From NCBI GenBank assembly GCA_030624785.1, contig JAUXJK010000024.1:1-12181 (forward strand): a DNA stretch of 12,181 nucleotides. The letters are read 5' to 3'. Below are positions 1-6,541 of this stretch, piece after piece. Source of the DNA: Actinomycetes bacterium. GTDB lineage: Bacteria; Actinomycetota; Thermoleophilia; Gaiellales; Gaiellaceae. Both the position numbers and the translations under genes were made by a program. The number at the start of each line of letters is the position of its first letter. Positions within the stretch are counted from its first letter, which is position 1. The notes under the pieces are model-generated. The model was not told where the DNA came from and did no database searches. It saw only the letters and a list, made by a program, of their open reading frames with translations.

Positions 1-2
1 AG

Positions 3-158
3 ACACGCTCGGCCCGCTACATCTATCTCCACGACATCGACGACGCGGTTGTTCATTGCGATGGGCCGACGCCGCTACAGTTGGACGGCGAAGACATCGG
101 CGACGTGCAGCAACTCGAGCTATCGGTAGATCGCGCCGCGATGACAGTGCTGATCTGA
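3..158 (+). CDS. C-terminal end of a diacylglycerol kinase-like lipid kinase (5' truncated)
   Basis: The window opens inside a gene whose last 51 codons are read in the frame starting at base 3 and end at TGA 156-158. The translated tail contains HCDGPTPLQLDGEDIG followed by a beta-rich end (LELSVDRAAMTVLI). A DGE-x-x-G turn followed by a final 'V-x-R/P-x-A-hydrophobic' strand is the usual C-terminus of the diacylglycerol kinase/sphingosine kinase/NAD kinase-like lipid kinases, which phosphorylate diacylglycerol or a related lipid at the membrane. The catalytic N-terminal domain with its GGDGT motif lies outside the window, so the assignment rests only on this tail. A DAGK-type kinase next to a phosphatase-superfamily enzyme fits a lipid-metabolism operon. 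Its stop lies 12 bp before the proposed start of the next gene. An unrelated beta-sandwich tail remains possible. Confidence 0.6.
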   Translation, partial: TRSARYIYLHDIDDAVVHCDGPTPLQLDGEDIGDVQQLELSVDRAAMTVLI

Positions 159-161
159 AGG
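157..161 (+). promoter_or_regulatory. Ribosome binding site supporting a CTG start at 171
   Basis: GAAGG at 157-161 overlaps the stop of the upstream kinase and lies 9 nt before CTG 171. No comparable purine-rich element has good spacing to the canonical GTG at 201, where only a weak AAGAAG lies about 12 nt upstream. This site therefore helps decide the start of the phosphodiesterase gene. Confidence 0.5.
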
Positions 162-170
162 CTCGACGGT

Positions 171-1565
171 CTGACTATCGCCAAGAAGTTCGTTCTCTGT
201 GTGATCGACGGCCTCGCGGCCAACTTTCTAGAGGCTGAACTCGAATCGGGTGGCCTTCGCAACCTCGCCGCTCTGCACGAGCGCGGCGAATACGGCCAGG
301 CCGTCAGCGTCTTCCCCACGGTGACCCCCGTCTGCCTTTCGTCGATCGCTACAGGCGCCAACGTCTCCGAACACGGGATCCCGCACATCGTGTGGTTCGA
401 TGCGGCGCAGGGTCGAGTCATCGACTACGGGTCATCGGCGGGCGCAGTACTCGCCGCCGGGCCTCTCAGTGTCGCGCGCGACGCAATGATCGAGATGACG
501 AGGACGCACCTCTCGAGCGATGTGGCGACGGTGTTCGAGAGTCTTGAGGCGGCGGGACTCGCGACGGCAACCGTCAGCTTTACGTGTTTCCGAGGACCTG
601 TGACCCACAAGATTCGATTCCCGGGTGCGGTTAGACGCGGCCGCTGGTTCGAGACGGTCGAGGGCCCCTCGAAGTTCTTTTTCTTCAATCTCTACGAGTC
701 GGAGCAACTCAATACGCCTTTCGCCCTTCGTTCTCGCGCGAGCGGTTCGGTCGACGCGTACGGTGCCGCCGTCGCGTCTCAGCTGGTCGAGCGCGACGAG
801 TTCGACTACTTCCTCTACTACCTTCCCGATCTCGACTACGCGGCGCATGCGGGCGGCGGGCTGAGTGCGCGGGTCGCGCTTCGGCGTGTCGACAACCATC
901 TCGGCACGATGTTCGAAGCTGCGGGTGGTATCGACGCATTTCTGGAGCGCTACGTGATCGTCGTGAGCTCTGATCACGGGTTCTCGGCAGTGCGGGAGTC
1001 GTCTCGGTTGGAGGAGAAGTTCTCGGATCTTCGGCTGCTGCGCTCGCGAGGCGCCGGCGATCCCAAGGAGAGCGATGTGGCTGTCTGCGCGTCGATGCGG
1101 GCTGGTGCTGTTTACCGACTGCCGGGGTGCACCCTCGATGTCCGCGGGTTGGCAAGTCGTGCTGAAGCATGTCCGGCGACGGACGCGGTCTTCTTCATGG
1201 AAGGTGAGGAGGCTGTCGCGAGACGCCAGGGCGAAGAGCTTAGGTTTCGCTTGTCCGGCAGCGAATTGCTTCGTTCCGGATCCGTTGACCTACTCGACGG
1301 CGACATTTACCCGCAGGGTCTTGAGCGGGCGTGGCACGCACTCAACGCCGAGCGGAGCGGCGATGTACTCGTGTCGGCCGCCGGCGGCTGGGAGTTCGTC
1401 GACCTTGCCGGTCGCGACCACGTTGGCGGAGCCAGCCATGGCGCTCTGACGAGCGCTGACTCCGTGGTTCCGGTCCTCGCCGCCGGTCTTCGCGAGCCCT
1501 TGCCTGTCGGGCTGTCGATTACGGATTTCGCGACATTGGCGCGCGCGCATTTCCATCTAACCTAG
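171..1565 (+). CDS. Alkaline phosphatase superfamily protein (type I phosphodiesterase/nucleotide pyrophosphatase-like)
   Basis: This 464-residue protein has the metal-site layout of the phosphodiesterase/nucleotide pyrophosphatase branch of the alkaline phosphatase superfamily. Visible elements, numbered from CTG 171, are: first strand plus metal Asp (VLCVIDGL, D13); the nucleophile loop FPTVTPVCLSSIATG, with T52 the likely nucleophile, followed by EHGIPHIVW; D222 and H226 in LPDLDYAAH; D268-H269 in VSSDHG; and H423 in ASHGALTSADSVVPVL. All expected two-metal ligands seem present, so an active phosphoesterase is likely; the substrate cannot be read. There is no signal peptide or membrane helix, so it should be cytosolic. 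The first canonical start is GTG 201, which would delete most of the first beta strand; CTG 171, 9 nt after GAAGG, restores it, so I chose 171. If only canonical starts are allowed the gene is 201-1565 (454 aa). It lies 12 bp after a lipid kinase and 5 bp before gtrA, suggesting a lipid or lipid-linked glycan substrate (inference). Confidence 0.85.
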   Translation: MTIAKKFVLCVIDGLAANFLEAELESGGLRNLAALHERGEYGQAVSVFPTVTPVCLSSIATGANVSEHGIPHIVWFDAAQGRVIDYGSSAGAVLAAGPLSVARDAMIEMTRTHLSSDVATVFESLEAAGLATATVSFTCFRGPVTHKIRFPGAVRRGRWFETVEGPSKFFFFNLYESEQLNTPFALRSRASGSVDAYGAAVASQLVERDEFDYFLYYLPDLDYAAHAGGGLSARVALRRVDNHLGTMFEAAGGIDAFLERYVIVVSSDHGFSAVRESSRLEEKFSDLRLLRSRGAGDPKESDVAVCASMRAGAVYRLPGCTLDVRGLASRAEACPATDAVFFMEGEEAVARRQGEELRFRLSGSELLRSGSVDLLDGDIYPQGLERAWHALNAERSGDVLVSAAGGWEFVDLAGRDHVGGASHGALTSADSVVPVLAAGLREPLPVGLSITDFATLARAHFHLT

Positions 1566-1570
1566 GCCGG

Positions 1571-2026
1571 GTGAGCGCGGCTCGGACGAACGCTACTTCC
1601 CCCAAGGCGGGCGGCATCGTCGGCGCGACGAGCGTTCGTCTTCGCCGATCAGCGAATTGGTGGCAGCTCACGAAATTCTGCCTCGTTGGTGCCTCTGGGT
1701 ACGTCATCAACCTCGGCGTCTACACGGTGTTGGTGACGGTTCTCGACGTCCACTATCTGCTCGCAGCAGCACTCTCATTCCTGGTAGCTGTGAGTAACAA
1801 CTACCTCTGGAACCGGCAGTGGACGTTTCGTCTGCAACGAGGCCACCCGATCTTCCAGGGCCTTCGGTTTCTGACGGTCTCGACGCTAGCGTTGGGCGCC
1901 AACCTCGCACTTCTCGCTCTCTACATCAGGCTCGGGCTCCCCGAGGTTGCGGCTCAGGCCATCGCGATTCTCACAGTGACGCCGTTCAACTTTCTGGCCA
2001 ACAAGCTCTGGTCTTTTCGGCGCTAG
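1571..2026 (+). CDS. GtrA family membrane protein
   Basis: A 151-residue protein starting at GTG 1571, 5 bp after the preceding stop, which implies translational coupling. After a roughly 30-residue basic N-terminus come four hydrophobic helices at about residues 35-58, 62-80, 97-120 and 124-143. The sequence shows GtrA hallmarks: FCLVGASGYVINLGVY in helix 1, SFLVAVSNNYLWNRQWTF between helices 2 and 3, and the terminal PFNFLANKLWSFRR. GtrA proteins are proposed to flip or help flip polyprenyl-phosphate-linked sugars for envelope glycan modification, often beside a membrane glycosyltransferase. Exactly that neighbour follows here: a large polytopic GT-C-like protein starts 7 bp downstream. Family membership is clear; the sugar and acceptor are unknown. 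Confidence 0.9.
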   Translation: MSAARTNATSPKAGGIVGATSVRLRRSANWWQLTKFCLVGASGYVINLGVYTVLVTVLDVHYLLAAALSFLVAVSNNYLWNRQWTFRLQRGHPIFQGLRFLTVSTLALGANLALLALYIRLGLPEVAAQAIAILTVTPFNFLANKLWSFRR

Positions 2027-2033
2027 GCACGAC

Positions 2034-3962
2034 GTGGTGCTGATCGCCTCGCGCCGCCGGTCTTCGACGCGACTTTTGAGACCGCCCGGCGACGCCCTGC
2101 TCTCGCTGGCACTCCTCGTCACTCTGGTCGTTGGGTTGGTCGCGGCCGGCCAGGCTTTGGGTCAGACGGACAGGGTGGACCAGGTCGAAGTGACGGGCGA
2201 AGTCGATGAGTCCGGCCCGGTCTACGACAGTGACGGGCGTCTCGTGGAGACGCCGTTCGTTCCGGAACCCGCCGAGGCACGCCTTGAGAGCGACGCGGCC
2301 GTCGAGCTTGCGCTCGCGTTCCCGAAGGTGCGCGACTGGATTGCACGGTTTCCGGGAGAGGAACAGGTCACGCAGGCGACATATGACTCCGAGACGGAGA
2401 CGTGGGCGGTGAAGGTGTGGTCCGACGACGAGGCGGGCCAGATCGCCCTCGTGCGCATCCGTGATTCGACCGGGGAGATCACCGAGGCCTGGACGGGCCC
2501 GCAGGTCAACTGGACGATGGCGCGGGGTCGAGACGGGGCGTTCGGGCGCAAGCTCAACGATCCTGAAATATGGCTCGGTTTCAGCGCGCTGTTTCTCGTG
2601 GGTCTCGCCGATTTTCGGCGGGTCCGAAGTCTCTACAACCTCGACCTCCTCGTGCTGCTTTCATTCACGGCGTCTCTCTGGTTCTTCAATCGGGGCGAGA
2701 TCTTCACGTCGGTGCCGCTTGCCTATCCACCTCTGATCTATCTGCTCGTCCGCATGCTCTGGATCGCGAAACGTGGGCGCCCAAGCTCGTCGGCGCGGCG
2801 CGTGCGCTGGCCGACGTGGCTTCTAATCGGCGTTGCGACCCTCACCATCGGCTTTCGCGTCGGGTTGAACCTCGAACAGTCGAATGTGATCGATGTCGGC
2901 TACGCGAGCGTCATTGGTGCACAGCGGATTGTTGACGAGGGCAGGAGCCCCTACGGCAACTTTCCGACGCGAGAGGGAGAGGAGTGTGGACCGCCAGATT
3001 CGAGCGGCGCGGTCCGAGATCGAATTCAGGACAACGGCCGTTGTGAGTCGAGCAACGAGCGGGGTGACACCTACGGCCCGGTGACCTATCTGGCCTATGC
3101 CCCGGGCTACCTGGCTCTCGGCTGGAGCGGCAAGTGGGACCAACTGCCAGCGGCGCATTTCACGGCGCTCGTCGCTGATCTCCTGGTGATCCTCGGCCTG
3201 ATTCTGGTTGGCTGGAGGTACGGGCGAGGCCGGATGGCCGCGATCTTCGTGTTCGCCTGGGCCGCGTTTCCGTTCACCCAGTACGTCTCGAGCAGCAATG
3301 CCAACGACGCGCTTGTTCCTGGGATTCTCGTGCTCGGCTTCTGGGCCGCGACATCGGCGCCGGCCCGTGGCCTCGTCACTGGCCTTGCGGCCTGGGCGAA
3401 GTTCGCTCCCCTCGTCGTCGCTCCGCTCTGGCTCGCCTACCCCCACGCACTTTCTCTGCGCCGCCTTCGGAGCCCGGCGCTGTTTATCGCGGGCTTCCTC
3501 GTCGCGACGGTGTTGGCATTCTGGGTGCTGCTGCTCGAGCCGAACGTGGGTCGCGCGGCCAGGACGTTCTGGGAGCGCACAATCGATTGGCAACTGGGGC
3601 GCGAGAGCCCCTTCTCGCTCTGGGGCTGGGGGCGCTACCGCTACCTCGACCTCGGGCTGCTTCAGACAGCGTTGAAGGTAGTTGTCGTCCTCGGTGCGCT
3701 CGCAACGGCGTTCGTGCCACGCTATCGCTCTCCGACGACGCTGGCGGCTCTGACCGCCGCGCTGCTTATCGCGTTCGAGTTGACCCTGACCCACTGGTTC
3801 TATCTCTACATCGTCTGGTTTCTCCCGTTCGTCCTCTTCTCACTGTTCGTTGGTGCGCAGGCGGAGAACGAATCGACGACCGAGTCAGACACGCACGCTT
3901 GCGTCTCAGCTACGGCGACTCAGGGTGCGACTGAGGGTGCGATCAGCACCGTAGACGGCTAG
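2034..3962 (+). CDS. Polytopic GT-C-like glycosyltransferase with an extracytoplasmic PepSY-like domain
   Basis: This 642-residue integral membrane protein starts at GTG 2034, 7 bp after gtrA, with a weak AGG at 2025-2027. Residues 22-42 form the first helix. Residues about 84-158 form a soluble domain with PepSY-like features: an A-x-E-L-A-helix, then ATYDSETETWAVKVW and a closing IRDSTGEITEAW strand pair. About eleven or twelve further helices follow from residue 178 to 606. The loop after the fifth helix has D287 in NVIDVGYASVIGAQRIVDEG followed by SPYGNFP, and a second loop has GDTYGPVTYLAYAPGY. Such loop acids and 'D-x-Y-x-P' patterns are typical of GT-C enzymes that use polyprenyl-phosphate sugars (GT39/GT87/DUF2029 type). 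GtrA just upstream fits donor flipping. The soluble tail after residue 606 is Ser/Thr/Glu-rich and contains a short repeat (TQGATEGA). The stop overlaps the convergent ymdB stop. The exact GT family, sugar and acceptor are not determinable here. Confidence 0.75.
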   Translation: MVLIASRRRSSTRLLRPPGDALLSLALLVTLVVGLVAAGQALGQTDRVDQVEVTGEVDESGPVYDSDGRLVETPFVPEPAEARLESDAAVELALAFPKVRDWIARFPGEEQVTQATYDSETETWAVKVWSDDEAGQIALVRIRDSTGEITEAWTGPQVNWTMARGRDGAFGRKLNDPEIWLGFSALFLVGLADFRRVRSLYNLDLLVLLSFTASLWFFNRGEIFTSVPLAYPPLIYLLVRMLWIAKRGRPSSSARRVRWPTWLLIGVATLTIGFRVGLNLEQSNVIDVGYASVIGAQRIVDEGRSPYGNFPTREGEECGPPDSSGAVRDRIQDNGRCESSNERGDTYGPVTYLAYAPGYLALGWSGKWDQLPAAHFTALVADLLVILGLILVGWRYGRGRMAAIFVFAWAAFPFTQYVSSSNANDALVPGILVLGFWAATSAPARGLVTGLAAWAKFAPLVVAPLWLAYPHALSLRRLRSPALFIAGFLVATVLAFWVLLLEPNVGRAARTFWERTIDWQLGRESPFSLWGWGRYRYLDLGLLQTALKVVVVLGALATAFVPRYRSPTTLAALTAALLIAFELTLTHWFYLYIVWFLPFVLFSLFVGAQAENESTTESDTHACVSATATQGATEGAISTVDG

Positions 3963-3970
3963 CCGTCTAC
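3951..3970. terminator. Perfect 20-bp palindrome at overlapping convergent stop codons; possible bidirectional terminator
   Basis: GTAGACGGCTAGCCGTCTAC is its own reverse complement. The forward gene's TAG is 3960-3962 and the reverse gene's TAG is the complement of 3959-3961, so both stops sit in the central CTAG. As RNA, either strand can form an 8-bp stem (GTAGACGG/CCGTCTAC) with a CTAG loop. No U-tract follows on either side, so it is not a textbook intrinsic terminator, but U-poor hairpins between convergent genes are common in high-GC actinobacteria. A protein-binding site is another possibility. Confidence 0.45.
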
Positions 3971-4741
3971 ACGGAACGCTTCACAACTCAGTGCTCGGCC
4001 GCTCGTCGGATCGCATTCAAAGAGCGCTCCCTCAAGCCGAACGCCGCCGGTTGCGGGCTTGAAGCGCACTGGCAGACCCGTCCGCATTCGCTGGATAGCG
4101 AGGGCCGACTCGACTCCGATCACCGAATCGTGCGGACCGCACATTCCAGCGTCCGTGATAGCGGCTGTACCTCCCGGCAGGACGCGGGCGTCGTTGGTCT
4201 GGACGTGCGTGTGAGTGCCAAATACGGCCGTCGCGCGGCCATCGAGATGCTGAGCCAGCGCGATCTTCTCACTCGTCGCTTCAGCGTGGAAATCAACCAC
4301 GACGAGCGGCGTCGTTCGTAACGCCTCGTCAACGAGCCCATCCACAACGAGGAAGGGGTGGGTTGGCGTTGACATGAACAGCGCGCCTTGAAGATTGATC
4401 ACGGCGACGGCCGAGCCGTTGGCAGCCTTCGCAATCGTAGTCCCCGTTCCCGGTACTCCGGGCGCTGAGATATTGGCCGGGCGAAGGACGTTGTCGACCT
4501 CGCTGTAGAGGCTCGTGCTGTTCTTCTGTCGAAACGCATGGTTTCCGGTCGTCACGACATCGGCCCCGGCCTCCAGGAGGCGTCGAGCGAGCCGCGCGGT
4601 GATGCCGGCTCCGTCGGCCGCGTTTTCACCGTTCAGGACGCAGAAATCGATCTTTCGATCGACGCGAATCGACGCGAGGTGCTCCTCGACAGCCTGGCGT
4701 CCAGGCGGGCCGAAGACGTCGGCGAGGAACAGGATTCTCAG
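3959..4741 (-). CDS. ymdB: YmdB-family (TIGR00282-type) metallophosphoesterase
   Basis: Read from CTG at 4741-4739, the protein has 260 residues, the usual length for this family of cytosolic dinuclear-metal phosphoesterases. Bacillus YmdB is a 2',3'-cyclic-nucleotide phosphodiesterase linked to biofilm and motility decisions. Visible motifs: RILFLADVFGPPGRQAV at the N-terminus (metal Asp D8), NGEN (E39, N40), TTGNH (N67, H68), VDFHAEATSEK (H152, the family signature), GTHTHVQTND (H177, H179) and ITDAGMCG. The first canonical start is GTG 4555, giving a 198-residue fragment that lacks D8, E39 and N40. In the correct frame upstream there is no ATG, GTG or TTG before an in-frame TGA, and CTG 4741 falls exactly at the family's initiator position (M-R-I-L-F). 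That CTG overlaps the upstream TGA as CTGA, the analogue of ATGA coupling. No Shine-Dalgarno is obvious, so reinitiation is likely. The stop overlaps the convergent glycosyltransferase stop. Family call is strong; the start is inferred. Confidence 0.9.
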   Translation of the reverse strand: MRILFLADVFGPPGRQAVEEHLASIRVDRKIDFCVLNGENAADGAGITARLARRLLEAGADVVTTGNHAFRQKNSTSLYSEVDNVLRPANISAPGVPGTGTTIAKAANGSAVAVINLQGALFMSTPTHPFLVVDGLVDEALRTTPLVVVDFHAEATSEKIALAQHLDGRATAVFGTHTHVQTNDARVLPGGTAAITDAGMCGPHDSVIGVESALAIQRMRTGLPVRFKPATGGVRLEGALFECDPTSGRALSCEAFRVDG

Positions 4742-5778
4742 GGGAGCGCCACGTTCGCGGCTGGAAGAAGCTCAATGTGCACGTGATGTCCGCTGTCCTG
4801 TGTGAACTCCGCGAGAGCGGCATCTTCGACCGTCGAGACGTCGACAAGGCGTCCCATCACGGTCTCGGAGGCGGTCACGGTTGCTCCTGTCTGAAGGCTT
4901 GGCGCGACACGGAGGTTGGTAACCGTCACGACGAGGTTCGGCGAAGACGTTGGTTGGAGGTCGACACGATCACCAAAGCGCTCGCCTCCGATCACAACTG
5001 GGCTAATTGAAAGCACCGTCCCGTCGACCGGCGCATAGGTGTTCGTTCCGACCGGCGCACCGATGTCAATGCCGCCTGTCTGTGGCCCGGCGCCGCCTTC
5101 GATCAGGTAGTAGCGAACCGCTTGATCGGGCCCGCCGCCGAAGATCTTGTTCTTCAGGTCTACGAGGATGCCGGGATTCGCGAGCGTGCCGAACGGATCG
5201 AGGGGCAGCGCGTCGGCGCCTGAACCCCGGTAGCCGATCGCGGTCACCCTTTCCGGCGCGATTGGCAGGAAGAGGCGGAGGTTCTCGTACAGCGCGAGAA
5301 TCTGCGGTTCAGGCGCCGTGCCCGGCAGTAGGTGGTCAGTAGGCTCGGGCAACGCAACTGCAGGCAGTTGGGTTTCACTCGACAGACGTTCAACGCCCAC
5401 GGCAGTGAGTGCGGCGATCGCGGCCAGAATTGCCAGCAAGGCTATGACTCGGCGCAGCCGCAGACGCACGACGACCGAAGTACCGGGATCGTCGCCGAGC
5501 GTGTAGGCGTCGGGCACAGCCACGGCAGAGACGCTAGTCGAGGCGGAGCCCTGTTTCAAACCCTCACGGGCTTCTGCGACTCTCAGTTCGAGGGGTGGAT
5601 CGCTCTCGTGGAGGTCGGTGCCAGCGGGATCGGTGAGCCAGCCCGGCAGCTCTTCCGCTGGCTCGGGACTCGCGACAAGCGCCAGCCAATCGTCTTCTCG
5701 GCCACTCGGGTCAGCACGGGACGGACCCGAACTCGGTGCCGATTCATGCAGTGTGCGGGAGGATTCTGAGCCAGGCAC
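4738..5778 (-). CDS. Membrane-anchored LytM/M23-like protein with a degenerate zinc site
   Basis: A 346-residue protein from GTG 5778. Residues 1-105 are acidic, Pro/Ser-rich and probably disordered and cytoplasmic, ending in a basic patch (VRLRLRR, 104-110). One helix follows (about 111-128). The external part has a linker to about residue 160 and then a C-terminal M23 (LytM) peptidase fold: GGIDIGAPVGTNTYAPVDGTVLS at 235-257, and HHVHIEL at 331-337 as the H-x-H motif. In active M23 enzymes the first motif is H-x-G-x-D. Here D238 is present but the His position is T234 (GPQTGGIDI), so one zinc ligand is missing. By analogy with EnvC- and NlpD-type LytM domains it may be a non-catalytic peptidoglycan-binding or amidase-regulating protein (inference). 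Some zinc sites tolerate substitutions, so residual activity is not excluded. It overlaps the ymdB start by 4 nt and is 25 bp from the divergent ABC gene. Confidence 0.75.
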   Translation of the reverse strand: MPGSESSRTLHESAPSSGPSRADPSGREDDWLALVASPEPAEELPGWLTDPAGTDLHESDPPLELRVAEAREGLKQGSASTSVSAVAVPDAYTLGDDPGTSVVVRLRLRRVIALLAILAAIAALTAVGVERLSSETQLPAVALPEPTDHLLPGTAPEPQILALYENLRLFLPIAPERVTAIGYRGSGADALPLDPFGTLANPGILVDLKNKIFGGGPDQAVRYYLIEGGAGPQTGGIDIGAPVGTNTYAPVDGTVLSISPVVIGGERFGDRVDLQPTSSPNLVVTVTNLRVAPSLQTGATVTASETVMGRLVDVSTVEDAALAEFTQDSGHHVHIELLPAANVALP

Positions 5779-5780
5779 CC

Positions 5781-5789
5781 TGTTAGAGT
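5781..5789 (+). promoter_or_regulatory. Possible extended -10 promoter for the ABC transporter operon
   Basis: TGTTAGAGT at 5781-5789 matches a TG-n extended -10 with hexamer TAGAGT, placing a start near 5795-5797, about 8 nt before ATG 5804. No good -35 is seen at normal spacing. The element lies in the 25-bp divergent gap, so opposing promoters would overlap or sit inside the opposite gene. Confidence 0.3.
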
Positions 5790-5803
5790 GACCGAGCGGT
5801 GGG

Positions 5804-6541
5804 ATGGTCGATGATCTCGCTCGACACGGGCGACCCTACGAGCGTCGGCGGACACCACCAGAACACGTGACAGGCTCATCTGGCCCACTGCTCGAAGCTC
5901 AATGCGTCGGTCGCACCTTCGGTGCGCGGGTCGCGTTGATCGACATTGACCTCCGCGTGCGGGCTGGCGACTCGGTTGCGCTTGTCGGGCCGAATGGCGC
6001 GGGCAAGTCGACGCTGCTGTCGTTGCTTGCTGGTGCGCTCTCGCCAACAAGTGGCCGCCTTGTGCACAGAGGCCCTGGGCGAGAGATCGGGTGGGTACCG
6101 CAGCGTCCCGCGATCTATTCCCGCCTGAGCGCTTTGGAGAATCTTGAGCATTTCGCTCGACTGGAGCGGGTAGCAAGCCCGGCTGAGCGCGCTCGGAGGC
6201 TGCTCGAGATCGTCGAGGTGAGCGCTGATCCGATTGCGGCAGGCACGCTTTCGAGCGGCAATCAGCAGCGGCTCAACCTCGCCATTGCCCTGCTTGCCGA
6301 TCCCGAGGTCTTGTTGCTCGACGAGCCTACGGCGTCGCTTGACCCCAGACAGCGGCGGCGCTTCTGGCAGCTCGCGCACGCCCTGCCAGAGCGGGGCGGC
6401 GCGATCGTGTTTGCCACACAGCACCTTGTAGAGGTTGACGAGCATGCGAGCGACGTCCTCCTGCTTGAGGCCGGTCGTTCGGCGTTTAGCGGCACGGTTG
6501 CTGACTGGCAGTCGTCAGCGGCTATCGAGGGACTCAGATGA
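5804..6541 (+). CDS. ABC transporter ATP-binding protein (ABC-2 exporter type)
   Basis: A 245-residue single nucleotide-binding domain that powers the permease encoded next. Visible motifs, in order: A-loop region (RTFGARVAL, 37-45), Walker A GPNGAGKST (62-70), Q-loop Q99 (GWVPQRP), signature LSSGNQQR (148-155, a variant of LSGGQ), Walker B VLLLDEP (168-174) with D-loop SLDP, and switch H206 (FATQHL). The compact size and sequence style resemble exporter ATPases of the CcmA/NatA type; cargo cannot be inferred. The first 28 residues (ATG 5804) are Arg-rich and precede the usual domain start. GTG 5867 would give 224 residues beginning just before LLEAQCVG, and neither start has a well-placed Shine-Dalgarno, so the N-terminus is uncertain. 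The stop overlaps the permease start in ATGA. Confidence 0.92.
   Translation: MVDDLARHGRPYERRRTPPEHVTGSSGPLLEAQCVGRTFGARVALIDIDLRVRAGDSVALVGPNGAGKSTLLSLLAGALSPTSGRLVHRGPGREIGWVPQRPAIYSRLSALENLEHFARLERVASPAERARRLLEIVEVSADPIAAGTLSSGNQQRLNLAIALLADPEVLLLDEPTASLDPRQRRRFWQLAHALPERGGAIVFATQHLVEVDEHASDVLLLEAGRSAFSGTVADWQSSAAIEGLR

Noticed and set aside
432..977. Antisense open frame over the phosphodiesterase gene
   Set aside because: Arg-rich shadow with no motif; the sense protein has a full metal-binding set.
2823..3794. 323-codon open frame on the - strand across the glycosyltransferase gene
   Set aside because: The product is charged and repetitive with no domain, while the + strand reads as regular membrane helices.
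3921..3942. Short direct repeat (GGGTGCGA twice) near the end of the glycosyltransferase gene
   Set aside because: It encodes a small TQGATEGA repeat in a disordered tail; too short to be a separate element.
4553..4555. GTG start for ymdB giving a 198-residue protein
   Set aside because: It would remove the conserved N-terminal metal-binding motifs, which are present and in frame upstream.
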